A stretch of DNA of 64,000 nucleotides from Bauldia sp. Its GTDB lineage: Bacteria; Pseudomonadota; Alphaproteobacteria; Rhizobiales; Kaistiaceae. Location of the stretch: assembly GCA_022841545.1 (NCBI GenBank), contig JALHRF010000001.1, positions 62,001 through 126,000 of the forward strand, given 5' to 3'. Positions 26,172 through 34,498 of the stretch are shown in pieces. Below the pieces are notes generated by a model. That model had not been told where the DNA came from, did no database searches, and was given only the letters and a program-made list of their open reading frames with translations. Position 1 is the stretch's first letter, and each line of letters begins with the position of its first letter. The position numbers and the translations under genes were made by a program.

Positions 26172-26283
26172 GCAAATGGTCTCCCGCGCCGGAAGGCGGG
26201 TGCCCGCCGGCGTCTTGCTGGTGTTGAGGGGGGAATGGCTGGTGGTGCTTCCCGCGCAGAGACGCGGGATGAGGGTCCGCCGG

Positions 26284-26598
26284 CTACGACGGAAGCTTGG
26301 TCAGGCGTTCGAGGACGAAGTCGTAGAGCTTGTCGATCTTGCCCTCGAGGCTGTCGAAATGCCGGGCGATGGAGGGATGATCGATCCGGGCGATATCGAG
26401 CTCGAGCATTCCCACCCGGGCGCGGATGTCCTGAATGTCCGACTTGATCGTCGAGATGTCCCTTCCGAACTGGGCGTGACGATCCGGCACGAACGCCTCC
26501 CAGAGCTTGACGATCGCAAGGACGGCGCCGGCAAGGGCGCCAACACCGATGATGAAGGTGACCACCATCGGCAGGTTCACCGTCCAATCATTGCCCAT
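26284..26598 (-). CDS. Small membrane protein, holin or spanin candidate
   Basis: 104 residues. One clear transmembrane helix (about 9-32, MVVTFIIGVGALAGAVLAIV) is followed by a charged, probably coiled-coil segment to the end. The ATG at 26598 has an AGGAGG site nine bases upstream and lies just after the gene-D homologue. A single-helix protein next to the endolysin fits a class III-like holin or an i-spanin; the sequence alone cannot decide. The frame is open further upstream, but that part lies antisense-free over gene D and is not homologous. Confidence 0.65.
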   Translation of the reverse strand: MGNDWTVNLPMVVTFIIGVGALAGAVLAIVKLWEAFVPDRHAQFGRDISTIKSDIQDIRARVGMLELDIARIDHPSIARHFDSLEGKIDKLYDFVLERLTKLPS

Positions 26599-26611
26599 GG
26601 TGCGGGTCCTC

Positions 26612-27622
26612 CTATCGCTGGTCGGCACCTGCACCCTGATGCGGCTGCCGGAGTTCGAGTTCGGTGATGAATCCGCCGCCGCGTGAGTACCGGTGGGTGA
26701 GGGCTTCGATCCGGTAGGCACCGTCGATGCCGGGGCGCGCCCCAGCAACGGTGCAGAGTCCGTCGGGAATGGCGGCCGTATCGCCCTCGATGGTGACAGA
26801 GCCTTCGCCGGCATCGCGCTCGCTGGTCGCCCTGTTGGCTGCCGCCTGCTCGCCGGCTTCCCCCTCATTGGCCAGGCTGTAACGATGGTCGTGGCGCGCC
26901 TCGCCGCCGAGGCTGGTCGGCTCCTCGGTCTCCTTCCAGGCCGCTTCCGCGGGGTCGTACCAGCGCGCCCGAACCTTGCCGTATTGAGCGCGACCGAGGG
27001 CCGGGGCGATGTCCCAGGCATGGAGGTTCCGCCCCGCGACCGCCGCGACCGAGGCGAGGTAGAGGGCGCCGCGCCTGCTCATGGTCGCCGTCGCGCCCTG
27101 GATGCGGAAGTTGCCGCCGATCTCGCGGGCGAGACGCTCGCCCATGTGGATGAAGCTCTCGTCGCGCATCTCGAAGTAGGTGCGGGTGATGCCGGCGAGC
27201 ACGGGGTCGACCGCGACCTCGGCGATACCGGCGGAGCTGCCCGCCTCCTTCAGGATGTCCTCTACGGTCTTGTCGTCGAAGTGACGCTGCTGGGGTTCCT
27301 TCGACTTGCCTGTCGTGTCGACGCCCTTGGCGGAGATCGACAGGGTGCGTCCCCCGCCCCGCGAGCCGGAGGACCGGACTTCATCGACGGTGCCGGTGAA
27401 GACGACGCGGACCCCGCCGCCCTCCCACCCAAGCGCAACGACCACCGGTGCTCCGAGCTGCGGCAGCACGATGCGGCCGTCGGTGTCGTCGATTTCCAGG
27501 ATGGCAGTATCGGCATGGGTGCCGACCTTGTCGGAGACTGTGAGCGAGATCAGGACTGGCAGGAGCGGCGCGGTGATGTTAGTCCCGGCGACCGTGACCA
27601 TGAAGACTGCGCGCCTGGACAT
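26612..27622 (-). CDS. Phage late control protein D (baseplate hub)
   Basis: 336 residues matching P2 gpD/VgrG-N hub proteins: an N-terminal beta domain (LTVSDKVGTHADTAILEIDD) and a central DDKTVEDILKEAGSSAG segment followed by YFEMRDESFIHMGERLARE, typical of the family. The C-terminal region carries GIDGAYRIEALTHRYSRGG. It forms the central hub on which the tail tube and spike assemble. It follows the gpX gene with three bases between, in the P2 order U-X-D. Confidence 0.85.
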   Translation of the reverse strand: MSRRAVFMVTVAGTNITAPLLPVLISLTVSDKVGTHADTAILEIDDTDGRIVLPQLGAPVVVALGWEGGGVRVVFTGTVDEVRSSGSRGGGRTLSISAKGVDTTGKSKEPQQRHFDDKTVEDILKEAGSSAGIAEVAVDPVLAGITRTYFEMRDESFIHMGERLAREIGGNFRIQGATATMSRRGALYLASVAAVAGRNLHAWDIAPALGRAQYGKVRARWYDPAEAAWKETEEPTSLGGEARHDHRYSLANEGEAGEQAAANRATSERDAGEGSVTIEGDTAAIPDGLCTVAGARPGIDGAYRIEALTHRYSRGGGFITELELRQPHQGAGADQR

Positions 27623-27625
27623 GGA

Positions 27626-27853
27626 TCACCACAGCCGGATCGGATCGAGCAGAGCCGGCGCGCGTGGGGTCGGGATCGGCATGGCGATGACTGTCCCGAC
27701 AGGGAGCCAGGTGCCGAGATCGGCCAGTCCGGGATTGAGGTCGTGAATCGCCTCGACCAGCCCTGGCATCGGCCGCTTGAACCGCCGCCAGACGATCAGG
27801 GACACGGTGAGAAGCTCACCCTCGACCGTCACCGTCTCGATGACCGTCGTCAT
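27626..27853 (-). CDS. Phage tail protein X (LysM-like)
   Basis: 75 residues, the length of P2 gpX. It contains the LysM-like pattern with a VEAIHDLNPGLADLG core followed by PVGTVIAMP. It probably connects hub and tube. The ATG overlaps the gpU stop by four bases. An open frame extends upstream in the same frame but only over the gpU gene, so 27853 is preferred. Confidence 0.8.
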   Translation of the reverse strand: MTTVIETVTVEGELLTVSLIVWRRFKRPMPGLVEAIHDLNPGLADLGTWLPVGTVIAMPIPTPRAPALLDPIRLW

Positions 27854-28272
27854 GTGAACAGCCCCGAGAACACCGCGAAGTAGGATCCATTGGACGGCCC
27901 CGAAGAGCGGCGGACCGCGATGTCGATGTCGATCACCCGGCCGATGCCATTGCCATCGAGGTAGGTCGAGCGCTCCGTTACCCTCTCGATCACCACCCAG
28001 CCCATCAGGGCACCGTCGCCGCGCATCAGGTACTGCGGTCGCCCGGAGGCGCGCGCCTGGTGGAGCTTCTTCAGGTCGCCAAGGCCGCCGAACCGATGCG
28101 GAAAGAGCCGGGCATGGATCGCCCAGGTTTCTGGTCCCTCGCCCACCCATTCGAGCGGCGGCGACGCGCCAACCACCGGCTTCTCGGCGAAGCTGGCCTC
28201 GTGGGCATGATCATAGTCGGTGGCGTTGAACGGCTGGACCTCGAACTGGATCGGCCCGAGGGTCATCAACAT
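27850..28272 (-). CDS. Phage tail protein U
   Basis: 140 residues resembling P2 gpU: start MLMTLGPIQFEVQPFNATDY, central GPETWAIHARLFPHRFGG and a C-terminal WVVIERVTERSTYLDGNG motif. It is thought to cap or complete the tail tube. It overlaps the tape measure stop by one base and the gpX gene by four bases, giving the P2 order T-U-X-D. Confidence 0.85.
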   Translation of the reverse strand: MLMTLGPIQFEVQPFNATDYDHAHEASFAEKPVVGASPPLEWVGEGPETWAIHARLFPHRFGGLGDLKKLHQARASGRPQYLMRGDGALMGWVVIERVTERSTYLDGNGIGRVIDIDIAVRRSSGPSNGSYFAVFSGLFT

Positions 28273-30737
28273 CAGGCAAACCTCAGGCCGGTGTCGGCGT
28301 AGACGCCCCTGAAGAGCTCACGAACCTCCCGGCGGAGCGCACGGCGCACCTCGGCAGCGACAGCCTCGGCATCGGCGGCGCGGGTGTTGCTGAAATGGAA
28401 TACTGGCGCGACCGTAATGGCCTGGCCGGACGCGAAGCCGCTTCCGGATGGGTGGACGTAGCCCGACCGGCCCGGTGTGATCAGCTCCGGGCCCTCCTCC
28501 CCGACGATGTAGCGCCCGCCGGCCGATACCGGCCCACCCTTGGCTCGGAGCGCATCGATTCCGAGCTGCTGGGCCATGTCGCCCTTGGCTGCCCGGTTCG
28601 GCGTTTCGCTCTCCCCACCGCCAAACCCGAAGAACCCCTTCACCGCGGCGGCGGCATCGTTGATAGGCGCCAGAACCTCGGCGATCTTGCCGTCGATCCA
28701 GGCAACCAGGTCGGCAAAGACCTGCACCATCCCATCCCACAGCGCCTTGATCAGATTGTAGCCGGCGGTGAAGAAGTCGGCGGTGAAACGGGCGATGACA
28801 TCGACGGCGCCCGAGATGGCGGTCGCAACCCGGGCCGGCAGATCGGTCAGAGCCGCGAGGAAGCCGCCCGGCCCGACCAGCCCGGTGATGGCCGAGAGAA
28901 TGGCGGCGATCCCCTGATCGATGCCCGCCTTGAGGCTGGTGAAGGCTCGGGTCATCCCATCCCAGAGGGCCTGGACGAGCTTGCCGCCTGCCTCGGCGAA
29001 GGCCGTGACGTATCCGGTCAGGACGGAAACGGAATCCGCGATGACCGTCCCGATCTTGCCCGGCAGCTCAACCAGGAGGGCCAAGAATCCTCCGACGGCT
29101 TCGCCGGCCGCGCGGCCCCAGCCACGCCATTCCTCGCTGGTGGCATTGATCGGCCCGAGCAGATCGTTGATGGCGTTGAATAGCGACCGGAACAGATCCA
29201 CGATCGGCTCGACGATAGGCGCGACCGGCGCGAACGCAGCGGCGAAACCCTCGGCGAACCCGGCGAAGAATGACTTGAGGCCCTCCCAGTTGTTGCGGAT
29301 GAAGAGTGCGGCGGCACCGATCGCGGCGACTGCCGCGGCGATGGCAGCCAGTGGCACGGCACCGACCGCGGCGACGGCGCCCAGAGCAACGCCGAGGTTC
29401 TTGACGGCGGAGACGGCAGCCAGGAGCCCGCCCTTGCCGAGCAGTCCGACGAACGACAACGCCGAGATCGCGCCCCTGAGCGCGATGAAACCCGCGGCGG
29501 CGGCAAACACACCGCCCGTCAGTTCGGGAAACTGCTGGATCAGCCGCGTGATGCCCTCAAGGATCGGCAGGAGGGCCGCGGAGACGGCGTTGAGTGCCGG
29601 AACGAGAGCAGCCCCGAGGGTCGACTGGAAGTTCGCCCAGGCGATCTGGAAGCTCTTAAGCTTCTCCTCGCTCGTCGCCATCATCCGATCGAAGTCGGCG
29701 TCGATGACGCCTGAGGCGCCGGACACCTTCTCCCGAAGCGCGATGTAGTCGTCCATCCCCTGGAGGAGCGGGATCAGGCCCTTCTGGACCTGGGAATCGG
29801 CAAACAGCGTCCCAATCCGGGATAGGTCTCCGTCTATCGCCTTGTCGATGGCACGGAGCGCCGCCTCGAGCGGGCTCGCGCCCTCGGCCACCGCGTCCTT
29901 CAGCACCGCGTTGATGTCGATGCCATACTTGGCGAAGTTCTTGATCGCGTCGTTGGCGTTGATCTTCTGGAGGATGTTGTTGAAGTTCGTGGCAACTTCC
30001 GAGCCATCCGCCGCGGTGCGACGGACGATCTGGAGCGCCGCCGCGATATCGGCGAGCCCCCTGGCACCGGTCAGGCCCTTGGAACCGGCCAGCCCGGTGA
30101 TTGCCGGCAGATACTGCGCCATGTCCTTCAGTTCGAACCCGCCCTCCTTGCCGGCGAGCGCCATCATGTCGAAGGCGCGGGTTAGCTCTTCCGGCGCGAG
30201 ACCGAGATTGGAGATCGCTGCGTAGCCTGCCTTCGACAGATCGAGAATGTCGGCCTTGGTCGCCGTCGCCGCCTTGCCGATCGCCGGCATTGCTCGGGCA
30301 GCCCGGTCGAGATCGAGGCCCATGCCGACGATGAAGTCCTCGGCCCTGATGATGTCGGCGGTGAACTGGTTGACCTCCCGGCCAACCGCCTTGGCGGCCT
30401 CGCCGACCGAACGGATCTGGTCCTCCGACAAGTTCGCCTTGGCGCCGAGCTCGGCGAGTGCGGTCTCAAGCGCGTTAGCCGCCTGGATCGGCGCGCTGAT
30501 GGCTGTCTTCAGCACATAGAAGGCGCCAATCGCATCCATGACGCCGGCGCGGGCATTGGCAATCGCGTGGTTGTTCCGGGCGATCGCGGCATCGAGCCGG
30601 TCGCTGAAGGACAGCGGCGCGTTGTTGGCCGCGCGCACCGCGCCGGAGATGCCGCGGAGGCTGTTGGCAACGCCGCGCGCCGGCCCGGACACCTTGTCCA
30701 GCAGCTGGACGATCAGCTGTGAGGTGAGATTGGCCAT
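28272..30737 (-). CDS. Phage tail tape measure protein
   Basis: 821 residues. The N-terminal third is alpha-helical with the TIGR01760-type core (VGREVNQFTADIIRAEDFIV, then TKADILDLSKAGYAAISNLG). The centre has long hydrophobic Ala/Gly-rich segments (roughly 400-480) that may enter the host membrane during ejection. The C-terminus contains GGRYIVGEEGPELI, a common tape measure ending. Its length sets the tail length. GGAGAGG lies five bases before the ATG. It follows the E/E' frameshift gene by 12 bases, exactly as in P2. Confidence 0.92.
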   Translation of the reverse strand: MANLTSQLIVQLLDKVSGPARGVANSLRGISGAVRAANNAPLSFSDRLDAAIARNNHAIANARAGVMDAIGAFYVLKTAISAPIQAANALETALAELGAKANLSEDQIRSVGEAAKAVGREVNQFTADIIRAEDFIVGMGLDLDRAARAMPAIGKAATATKADILDLSKAGYAAISNLGLAPEELTRAFDMMALAGKEGGFELKDMAQYLPAITGLAGSKGLTGARGLADIAAALQIVRRTAADGSEVATNFNNILQKINANDAIKNFAKYGIDINAVLKDAVAEGASPLEAALRAIDKAIDGDLSRIGTLFADSQVQKGLIPLLQGMDDYIALREKVSGASGVIDADFDRMMATSEEKLKSFQIAWANFQSTLGAALVPALNAVSAALLPILEGITRLIQQFPELTGGVFAAAAGFIALRGAISALSFVGLLGKGGLLAAVSAVKNLGVALGAVAAVGAVPLAAIAAAVAAIGAAALFIRNNWEGLKSFFAGFAEGFAAAFAPVAPIVEPIVDLFRSLFNAINDLLGPINATSEEWRGWGRAAGEAVGGFLALLVELPGKIGTVIADSVSVLTGYVTAFAEAGGKLVQALWDGMTRAFTSLKAGIDQGIAAILSAITGLVGPGGFLAALTDLPARVATAISGAVDVIARFTADFFTAGYNLIKALWDGMVQVFADLVAWIDGKIAEVLAPINDAAAAVKGFFGFGGGESETPNRAAKGDMAQQLGIDALRAKGGPVSAGGRYIVGEEGPELITPGRSGYVHPSGSGFASGQAITVAPVFHFSNTRAADAEAVAAEVRRALRREVRELFRGVYADTGLRFA

Positions 30738-30749
30738 GGCAACCTCTCC

Positions 30750-31159
30750 TCAAGTGCGTCGGCGCGCCAGGCGGGTGGCCTCTCCGTGCCACAGCACCAC
30801 CTCCGCCCAATCCATATCGTCAAAGGCGGGAAGCGGCGTCGACAGGATGTGGGCGGTGTCGGCTACGACACCGCGCCAGTTGCGGGCGCCGGGCCCGGTG
30901 GCAAAAAACCGGCGATCACCTCCGAGACCGCGGCGAAGTCGACGGCATCCATCTCGTCGATAACCTCGATCGGGAGTTCGGTCAGAAGGGCGGCCATGGC
31001 GACGCCCTGATCGATCTGGGTCGCGGTGGCGTCATTGTCGCGCTCCATCGCGCGGAGATCCTTCACCTTCGGGCGGCGGACCTGGACGTCTATCACGGTC
31101 TTGCCGTCCCAGGCGATCGGCTGGGTCAGGCGGACGGTCTTTGGCTTGCTCATGGTCAT
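30750..31159 (-). CDS. Tail assembly chaperone E/E', product of a -1 frameshift
   Basis: The zero frame (31159-30863) makes a 98-residue gpE-like protein starting MTMSKPKTVRLTQPIAWDGK. Near its end the message reads GGT TTT TTG, giving the slippery heptamer T TTT TTG at 30908-30902 in the right phase. A -1 slip there continues into an open frame, ATGPGARNWRGVVADTAHIL and DDMDWAEVVLWHGEATRLA, ending at TGA 30752-30750, for a fused product of about 135 residues. This is the arrangement described for P2 gpE+E'. The two products chaperone the tape measure during tail assembly. A start at the second ATG (31153) is equally possible. Confidence 0.82.
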
Positions 31160-31167
31160 TCCTTCGA

Positions 31168-31704
31168 TCAGGCGCCGGTCGGGACGCGCAGGATGCGGCG
31201 CTCGTCACCGTTCTGGGAGACACCGTCGAGCCGCCAGTCGGTGGAGAAGAAGTCCCAGAAGAGCTTCTCCTTGTCGCCGAGCCAGAGCTCGTAGTGCATC
31301 ACCTCGTTGATCGCGTACTCGTGACCCATGACCTCACCGCGCTGAAAGGCGTCGGCTTCGATCTTGCCAAGGCGTCCCTCGATGATGGCCTTGGCCTCGT
31401 GGGCGATACCCGTCCGCTTGTCGCGCACGACGCCGTATGCCGTGAACACCTTGGAGCGTGACGCACCGAGACCGAACTGAGTGAGCAGGTCGGGATCCCA
31501 GCCGTTCAGCTTGAAGGTTGGCTCGAGCTTCTGGATGCCGACGGCGATCTCGATCTGCACTCGGGAACCGCCGGGATGATGGTCCTGGTACATCTCTTGA
31601 AGCGGCGGCAGCTTCAGTTCGACCAGCGTCAGGTGCTTCGATGCTGAAGGATCGTGATCGCCGCAAAACAGGTTTGCGGCCTCCATGATGAAGATCGTGC
31701 TCAT
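31168..31704 (-). CDS. Phage major tail tube protein (FII)
   Basis: 178 residues in the P2 FII family. The start MSTIFIMEAANLFCGDHDPS is typical, as are LPPLQEMYQDHHPGGSRVQI and AYGVVRDKRTGIAHEAKAII further in. It forms the inner tube through which DNA passes. It lies between sheath (upstream) and E/E' (downstream), the P2 order. Ribosome sites are good on both sides and no anomalies were seen. Confidence 0.9.
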   Translation of the reverse strand: MSTIFIMEAANLFCGDHDPSASKHLTLVELKLPPLQEMYQDHHPGGSRVQIEIAVGIQKLEPTFKLNGWDPDLLTQFGLGASRSKVFTAYGVVRDKRTGIAHEAKAIIEGRLGKIEADAFQRGEVMGHEYAINEVMHYELWLGDKEKLFWDFFSTDWRLDGVSQNGDERRILRVPTGA

Positions 31705-31728
31705 GAGCGTTTCCCTGTCTGATCAAGA

Positions 31729-32976
31729 TTAGCCGGTGACCGCATCGACCTGGGCGAGGAGGTCGTCGAGCAGCGCGTCGAGGGCTGGACGGTAGCGGGC
31801 GGACTGGACGGCGAGGTAGCGAAGAACCGGCGCCTCCTCGGCGGCGAAGTTCACGGTGAACTTGCCCATCCGCAGCTGCTCCGGGCTGTTCTGGTCGCGG
31901 GTGAACTTCACCTCGTAGCCGAGGATGTCGCCGTCGGCCTTCAGATCACGGAGCGCGAAGCTCATGGTGTTGACCACCGCTTGCACCGTCTGGCCGGTGA
32001 TGTTGAAGCGGCCGAGGTAGAAGCGGAGCGTCCGGAGGAACATGAGGTGGATGAAGTCGCGGCCGCGCGTCACGTTGTAAAACCGCCAGAGATCGTCCTC
32101 GCCGGCGTTGTCGGTTCCGACGAAGACGAAGCCTCCGGAGGCGATCGCGGTCTCGACGCCCATCTCGCCGCGGAGCAGCACGCCGATGTTGCTGGCGAGG
32201 AGCCGCTGACCCTCGGTGGCGCCGTCGGTGAGCGAGAAATTGATCGGCCGCGACGGTCCGACGATGCCCCGGACGGACTGGTTGGCCCAGGAATGGAACG
32301 GCCGGCCCTGCTTCTCGTGTGCGCGCCGGACGGCGTTGCCGATCACCGCGGGCGACATAGGGACAACGGTCTCGGCCGTGCCGGCGAGGACCCTGACCGC
32401 TGGATCGACCGGGATCAGCCGGTCGCTGCTGAGCGTCTCCCGCCAATCGAGCGCGGCCTGTTCGGTCGTGGACGGCCCGTCCACCACGGCATGGGCGAGG
32501 AGCTTGGCGCAGATCGCCGGCAGCGCCGCGCAGACCGCGTTGGCGTTGGTACCCTCGCGCTGGCTGGTGAAGCCGGGCGCACAAAGGAGCCGCGGAATCA
32601 CGCCCAACAGCGGCCCCGCTTCGACAAAGGCGGCGAGACCGGTGGTGCTGCCGTTACCGACGATATTGATGATCGTTTCGTCCGCATCGGCACCCTCGGC
32701 CACTCGGACAACGACGACCTTGGCCGCGACCTGGAACTCGCCGAGCTGCGCGTTGATCAGATTGATCGCGCCTGCAATCGTCCCCTCCGCCCCAAGCGCG
32801 GTCCGCTTCGCGGCATCGTCGGAGTACATGAACACCGGCGTGTCGACCTGGAAGGCATCGACGTCGGCTTCGGGAGCGGTGCCGATGATGCCGACCACCG
32901 CCATGTCGCTCCACACGGCAGGCCGCGGCTCGTTGTCGATCCGTGTGATCGAAATGCCAAAGGTCGGATCGGTCAT
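31729..32976 (-). CDS. Phage tail sheath protein (FI)
   Basis: 415 residues of the contractile sheath family. The N-terminus has FGISITRIDNEPRPAVWSDM and VVGIIGTAPEAD; the C-terminal domain has LRFYLGRFNITGQTVQAVVN and a final EEAPVLRYLAVQSARYRPAL. The sheath contracts to drive the tube through the envelope, and its presence defines this phage as a myovirus. It follows a terminator at 32996-33018, so it probably opens its own transcription unit or depends on readthrough. Confidence 0.93.
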   Translation of the reverse strand: MTDPTFGISITRIDNEPRPAVWSDMAVVGIIGTAPEADVDAFQVDTPVFMYSDDAAKRTALGAEGTIAGAINLINAQLGEFQVAAKVVVVRVAEGADADETIINIVGNGSTTGLAAFVEAGPLLGVIPRLLCAPGFTSQREGTNANAVCAALPAICAKLLAHAVVDGPSTTEQAALDWRETLSSDRLIPVDPAVRVLAGTAETVVPMSPAVIGNAVRRAHEKQGRPFHSWANQSVRGIVGPSRPINFSLTDGATEGQRLLASNIGVLLRGEMGVETAIASGGFVFVGTDNAGEDDLWRFYNVTRGRDFIHLMFLRTLRFYLGRFNITGQTVQAVVNTMSFALRDLKADGDILGYEVKFTRDQNSPEQLRMGKFTVNFAAEEAPVLRYLAVQSARYRPALDALLDDLLAQVDAVTG

Positions 32977-32995
32977 CGCGAATGCTCCTCAAATG

Positions 32996-33018
32996 AAAAG
33001 CCCCGCGCGAGGCGGGGC
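32996..33018 (-). terminator. Rho-independent terminator between fibre genes and sheath
   Basis: A 7-bp GC-only stem (GCCCCGC and GCGGGGC) with a 5-base loop is followed on the minus strand by TTTT. It lies downstream of the gene at 33048 and upstream of the sheath start. A short T-run suggests partial termination. Confidence 0.65.
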
Positions 33019-33047
33019 GGATTGCAGGGGGTTCAGACTGCGCGGGT

Positions 33048-33482
33048 CTATTCCGGCGCGAGGATCTCAAGCGGGTTGGCGCCGATCGCCCCCAGAAAGA
33101 CAAAGGCATCTGGATCGTCGTGCGGGAGCGATCCTGCGGTGTAGAAGCGCCGGAACAGCGCCGGCTGCGCAGCAAGCGCAGCGTCAGCGGCTTCGATGAG
33201 TCCCGCGGCTTCGAGCCGACGGACGATGCGGTACGTCGATACGCGCCAACTGGTCGGCGGCTGGTCCGATTCCGTGGACGGCTCGGGTCCAGGTTCAGGC
33301 TCGATGCCGTACTGTCCGCTGTACTGGCGAACGACGCGTTCGAGCAGCGGATCCGCGGTCGGCGCCGGAACGTCGACGGTGAACCGGTGCGCCTCCAACG
33401 CCGCTGCGAAGGCGGCCACCGCGTCTGCGAAGGCGCTCACACCGCCGAGGCGCAGGATGTCCGCGCGGCTAATCGTCAACAT
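33048..33482 (-). CDS. Phage protein of unknown function, possible fibre assembly
   Basis: 144 residues, acidic and alanine-rich. It begins LTISRADILRLGGVSAFADA and ends DAFVFLGAIGANPLEILAPE. The middle has YSGQYGIEPEPGPEPSTESD, a disordered linker, and then a helical segment. It sits directly after the collar-domain fibre and before the terminator, where fibre assembly chaperones are common. No domain was recognised, so the role is positional inference only. Confidence 0.65.
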   Translation of the reverse strand: MLTISRADILRLGGVSAFADAVAAFAAALEAHRFTVDVPAPTADPLLERVVRQYSGQYGIEPEPGPEPSTESDQPPTSWRVSTYRIVRRLEAAGLIEAADAALAAQPALFRRFYTAGSLPHDDPDAFVFLGAIGANPLEILAPE

Positions 33483-33487
33483 CTCGG

Positions 33488-34474
33488 TCAGACTCCGGCG
33501 TAGATCATGTAGTTGAGGATTACTGTGGGCTGGACGTTGTTGTGGGCGGAGCCAGACCCGGCCATTCCCGAGTTGAATGCCGGGATGTCGAAGGAATGCC
33601 GGTGTGTGGACGGACTCGCTCCATCCGTGGTTCCGCTCATGGTGAGCGTGTTGCCCGTCTCGTCCTTGTCCATGGCGTCCTTGGACCCGCCGCCCGACAG
33701 ATCGCTCCGGGTAAGAACGCTCTTGGTCAGCGTCACGCCGTGGGTGTGGGCGCCGTCGTAGCCGGTGTACTGGGCACCACCCATGTCGACCACGTGGTCG
33801 TGGGGCCCGAGCTGGGCCTCGGTCAGCGCGTGCGTCTCGGCACCGCCGGCCGTACCTAGCGTGTCCCCGTTAAGGCCGCCGCTCTGGCCCGTCAGACGGT
33901 TGGCGGATGTGCCGCCCATATCGTCCTGGCCGGCGACGACGCGTCCGCGGAGGTCCGGCAAGGTGAATGTGGTGGCGCCGTCACCGGCGCCATAGGTCGT
34001 CCCGATCGCTGCGAAGAGCGCGGTGTAGGTGGTCCGGCTGACATTCTGCCCGAAGCAAAGAAGCCATTTGGCCGGCGCGTTGAGCCCTGCATAGGGAATG
34101 ACTGCGCCGACCGGGGTGAGCGATGCGGCGAGATCCGCGACGTCGGCGATAGCAAGTGCCACCGCGCCGGTCCTCCCCGCGACGGACGTCACCGACCCCG
34201 CAACATCAGCCACGCTGAGGGTGACGGCTCCGGTGCGGCCGGCGACCGAGGTGACCGACCCGGCTACATCAGCAACGGTCAGCGCCACCGCACCGGTCTT
34301 GCCCGCGACGGACGTAACCCGCCCGATCTCTACGATCGACGCCGCCCCATTGTCCTTCTTCAGGTAGAGCGTGCCGTCGTTGGTGTTGACAGCGAGCTCG
34401 CCGAGCTGGAGATCCGCCGCGAGCGGAACCTTCCCAGCGGTCGCGGAGCGCTTCAACCGGATGGTATTCGGCAT
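33488..34474 (-). CDS. Phage tail fibre with collar domain
   Basis: 328 residues. The N-terminal attachment domain (IRLKRSATAGKVPLAADLQL, then GELAVNTNDGTLYLKKDNG) is homologous to that of the gene at 23886. Three near-identical repeats follow at about 50-110 (SVAGRTGAVTLSVADVAGSV type). Residues about 115-185 form a phage collar domain (GAVIPYAGLNAPAKWLLCFG, then FTLPDLRGRVVAGQDDMGG). The C-terminus has His-rich HTHGVTL and THRHSF elements and ends NNVQPTVILNYMIYAGV. It is likely a receptor-binding or short fibre. Confidence 0.85.
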   Translation of the reverse strand: MPNTIRLKRSATAGKVPLAADLQLGELAVNTNDGTLYLKKDNGAASIVEIGRVTSVAGKTGAVALTVADVAGSVTSVAGRTGAVTLSVADVAGSVTSVAGRTGAVALAIADVADLAASLTPVGAVIPYAGLNAPAKWLLCFGQNVSRTTYTALFAAIGTTYGAGDGATTFTLPDLRGRVVAGQDDMGGTSANRLTGQSGGLNGDTLGTAGGAETHALTEAQLGPHDHVVDMGGAQYTGYDGAHTHGVTLTKSVLTRSDLSGGGSKDAMDKDETGNTLTMSGTTDGASPSTHRHSFDIPAFNSGMAGSGSAHNNVQPTVILNYMIYAGV

Positions 34475-34498
34475 GAGACCCTCGGCGCGCTCAGGCGA

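Noticed and set aside
24933-26447. Plus-strand open frame of 504 codons opposite the endolysin
   Set aside because: High-GC antisense artefact; the minus strand has recognisable catalytic and binding motifs.
31981-33144. Long plus-strand open frame of 387 codons opposite the tail sheath gene
   Set aside because: It is antisense to an unambiguous sheath gene, has Arg/Gly/Asp-rich shadow composition and no ribosome site.
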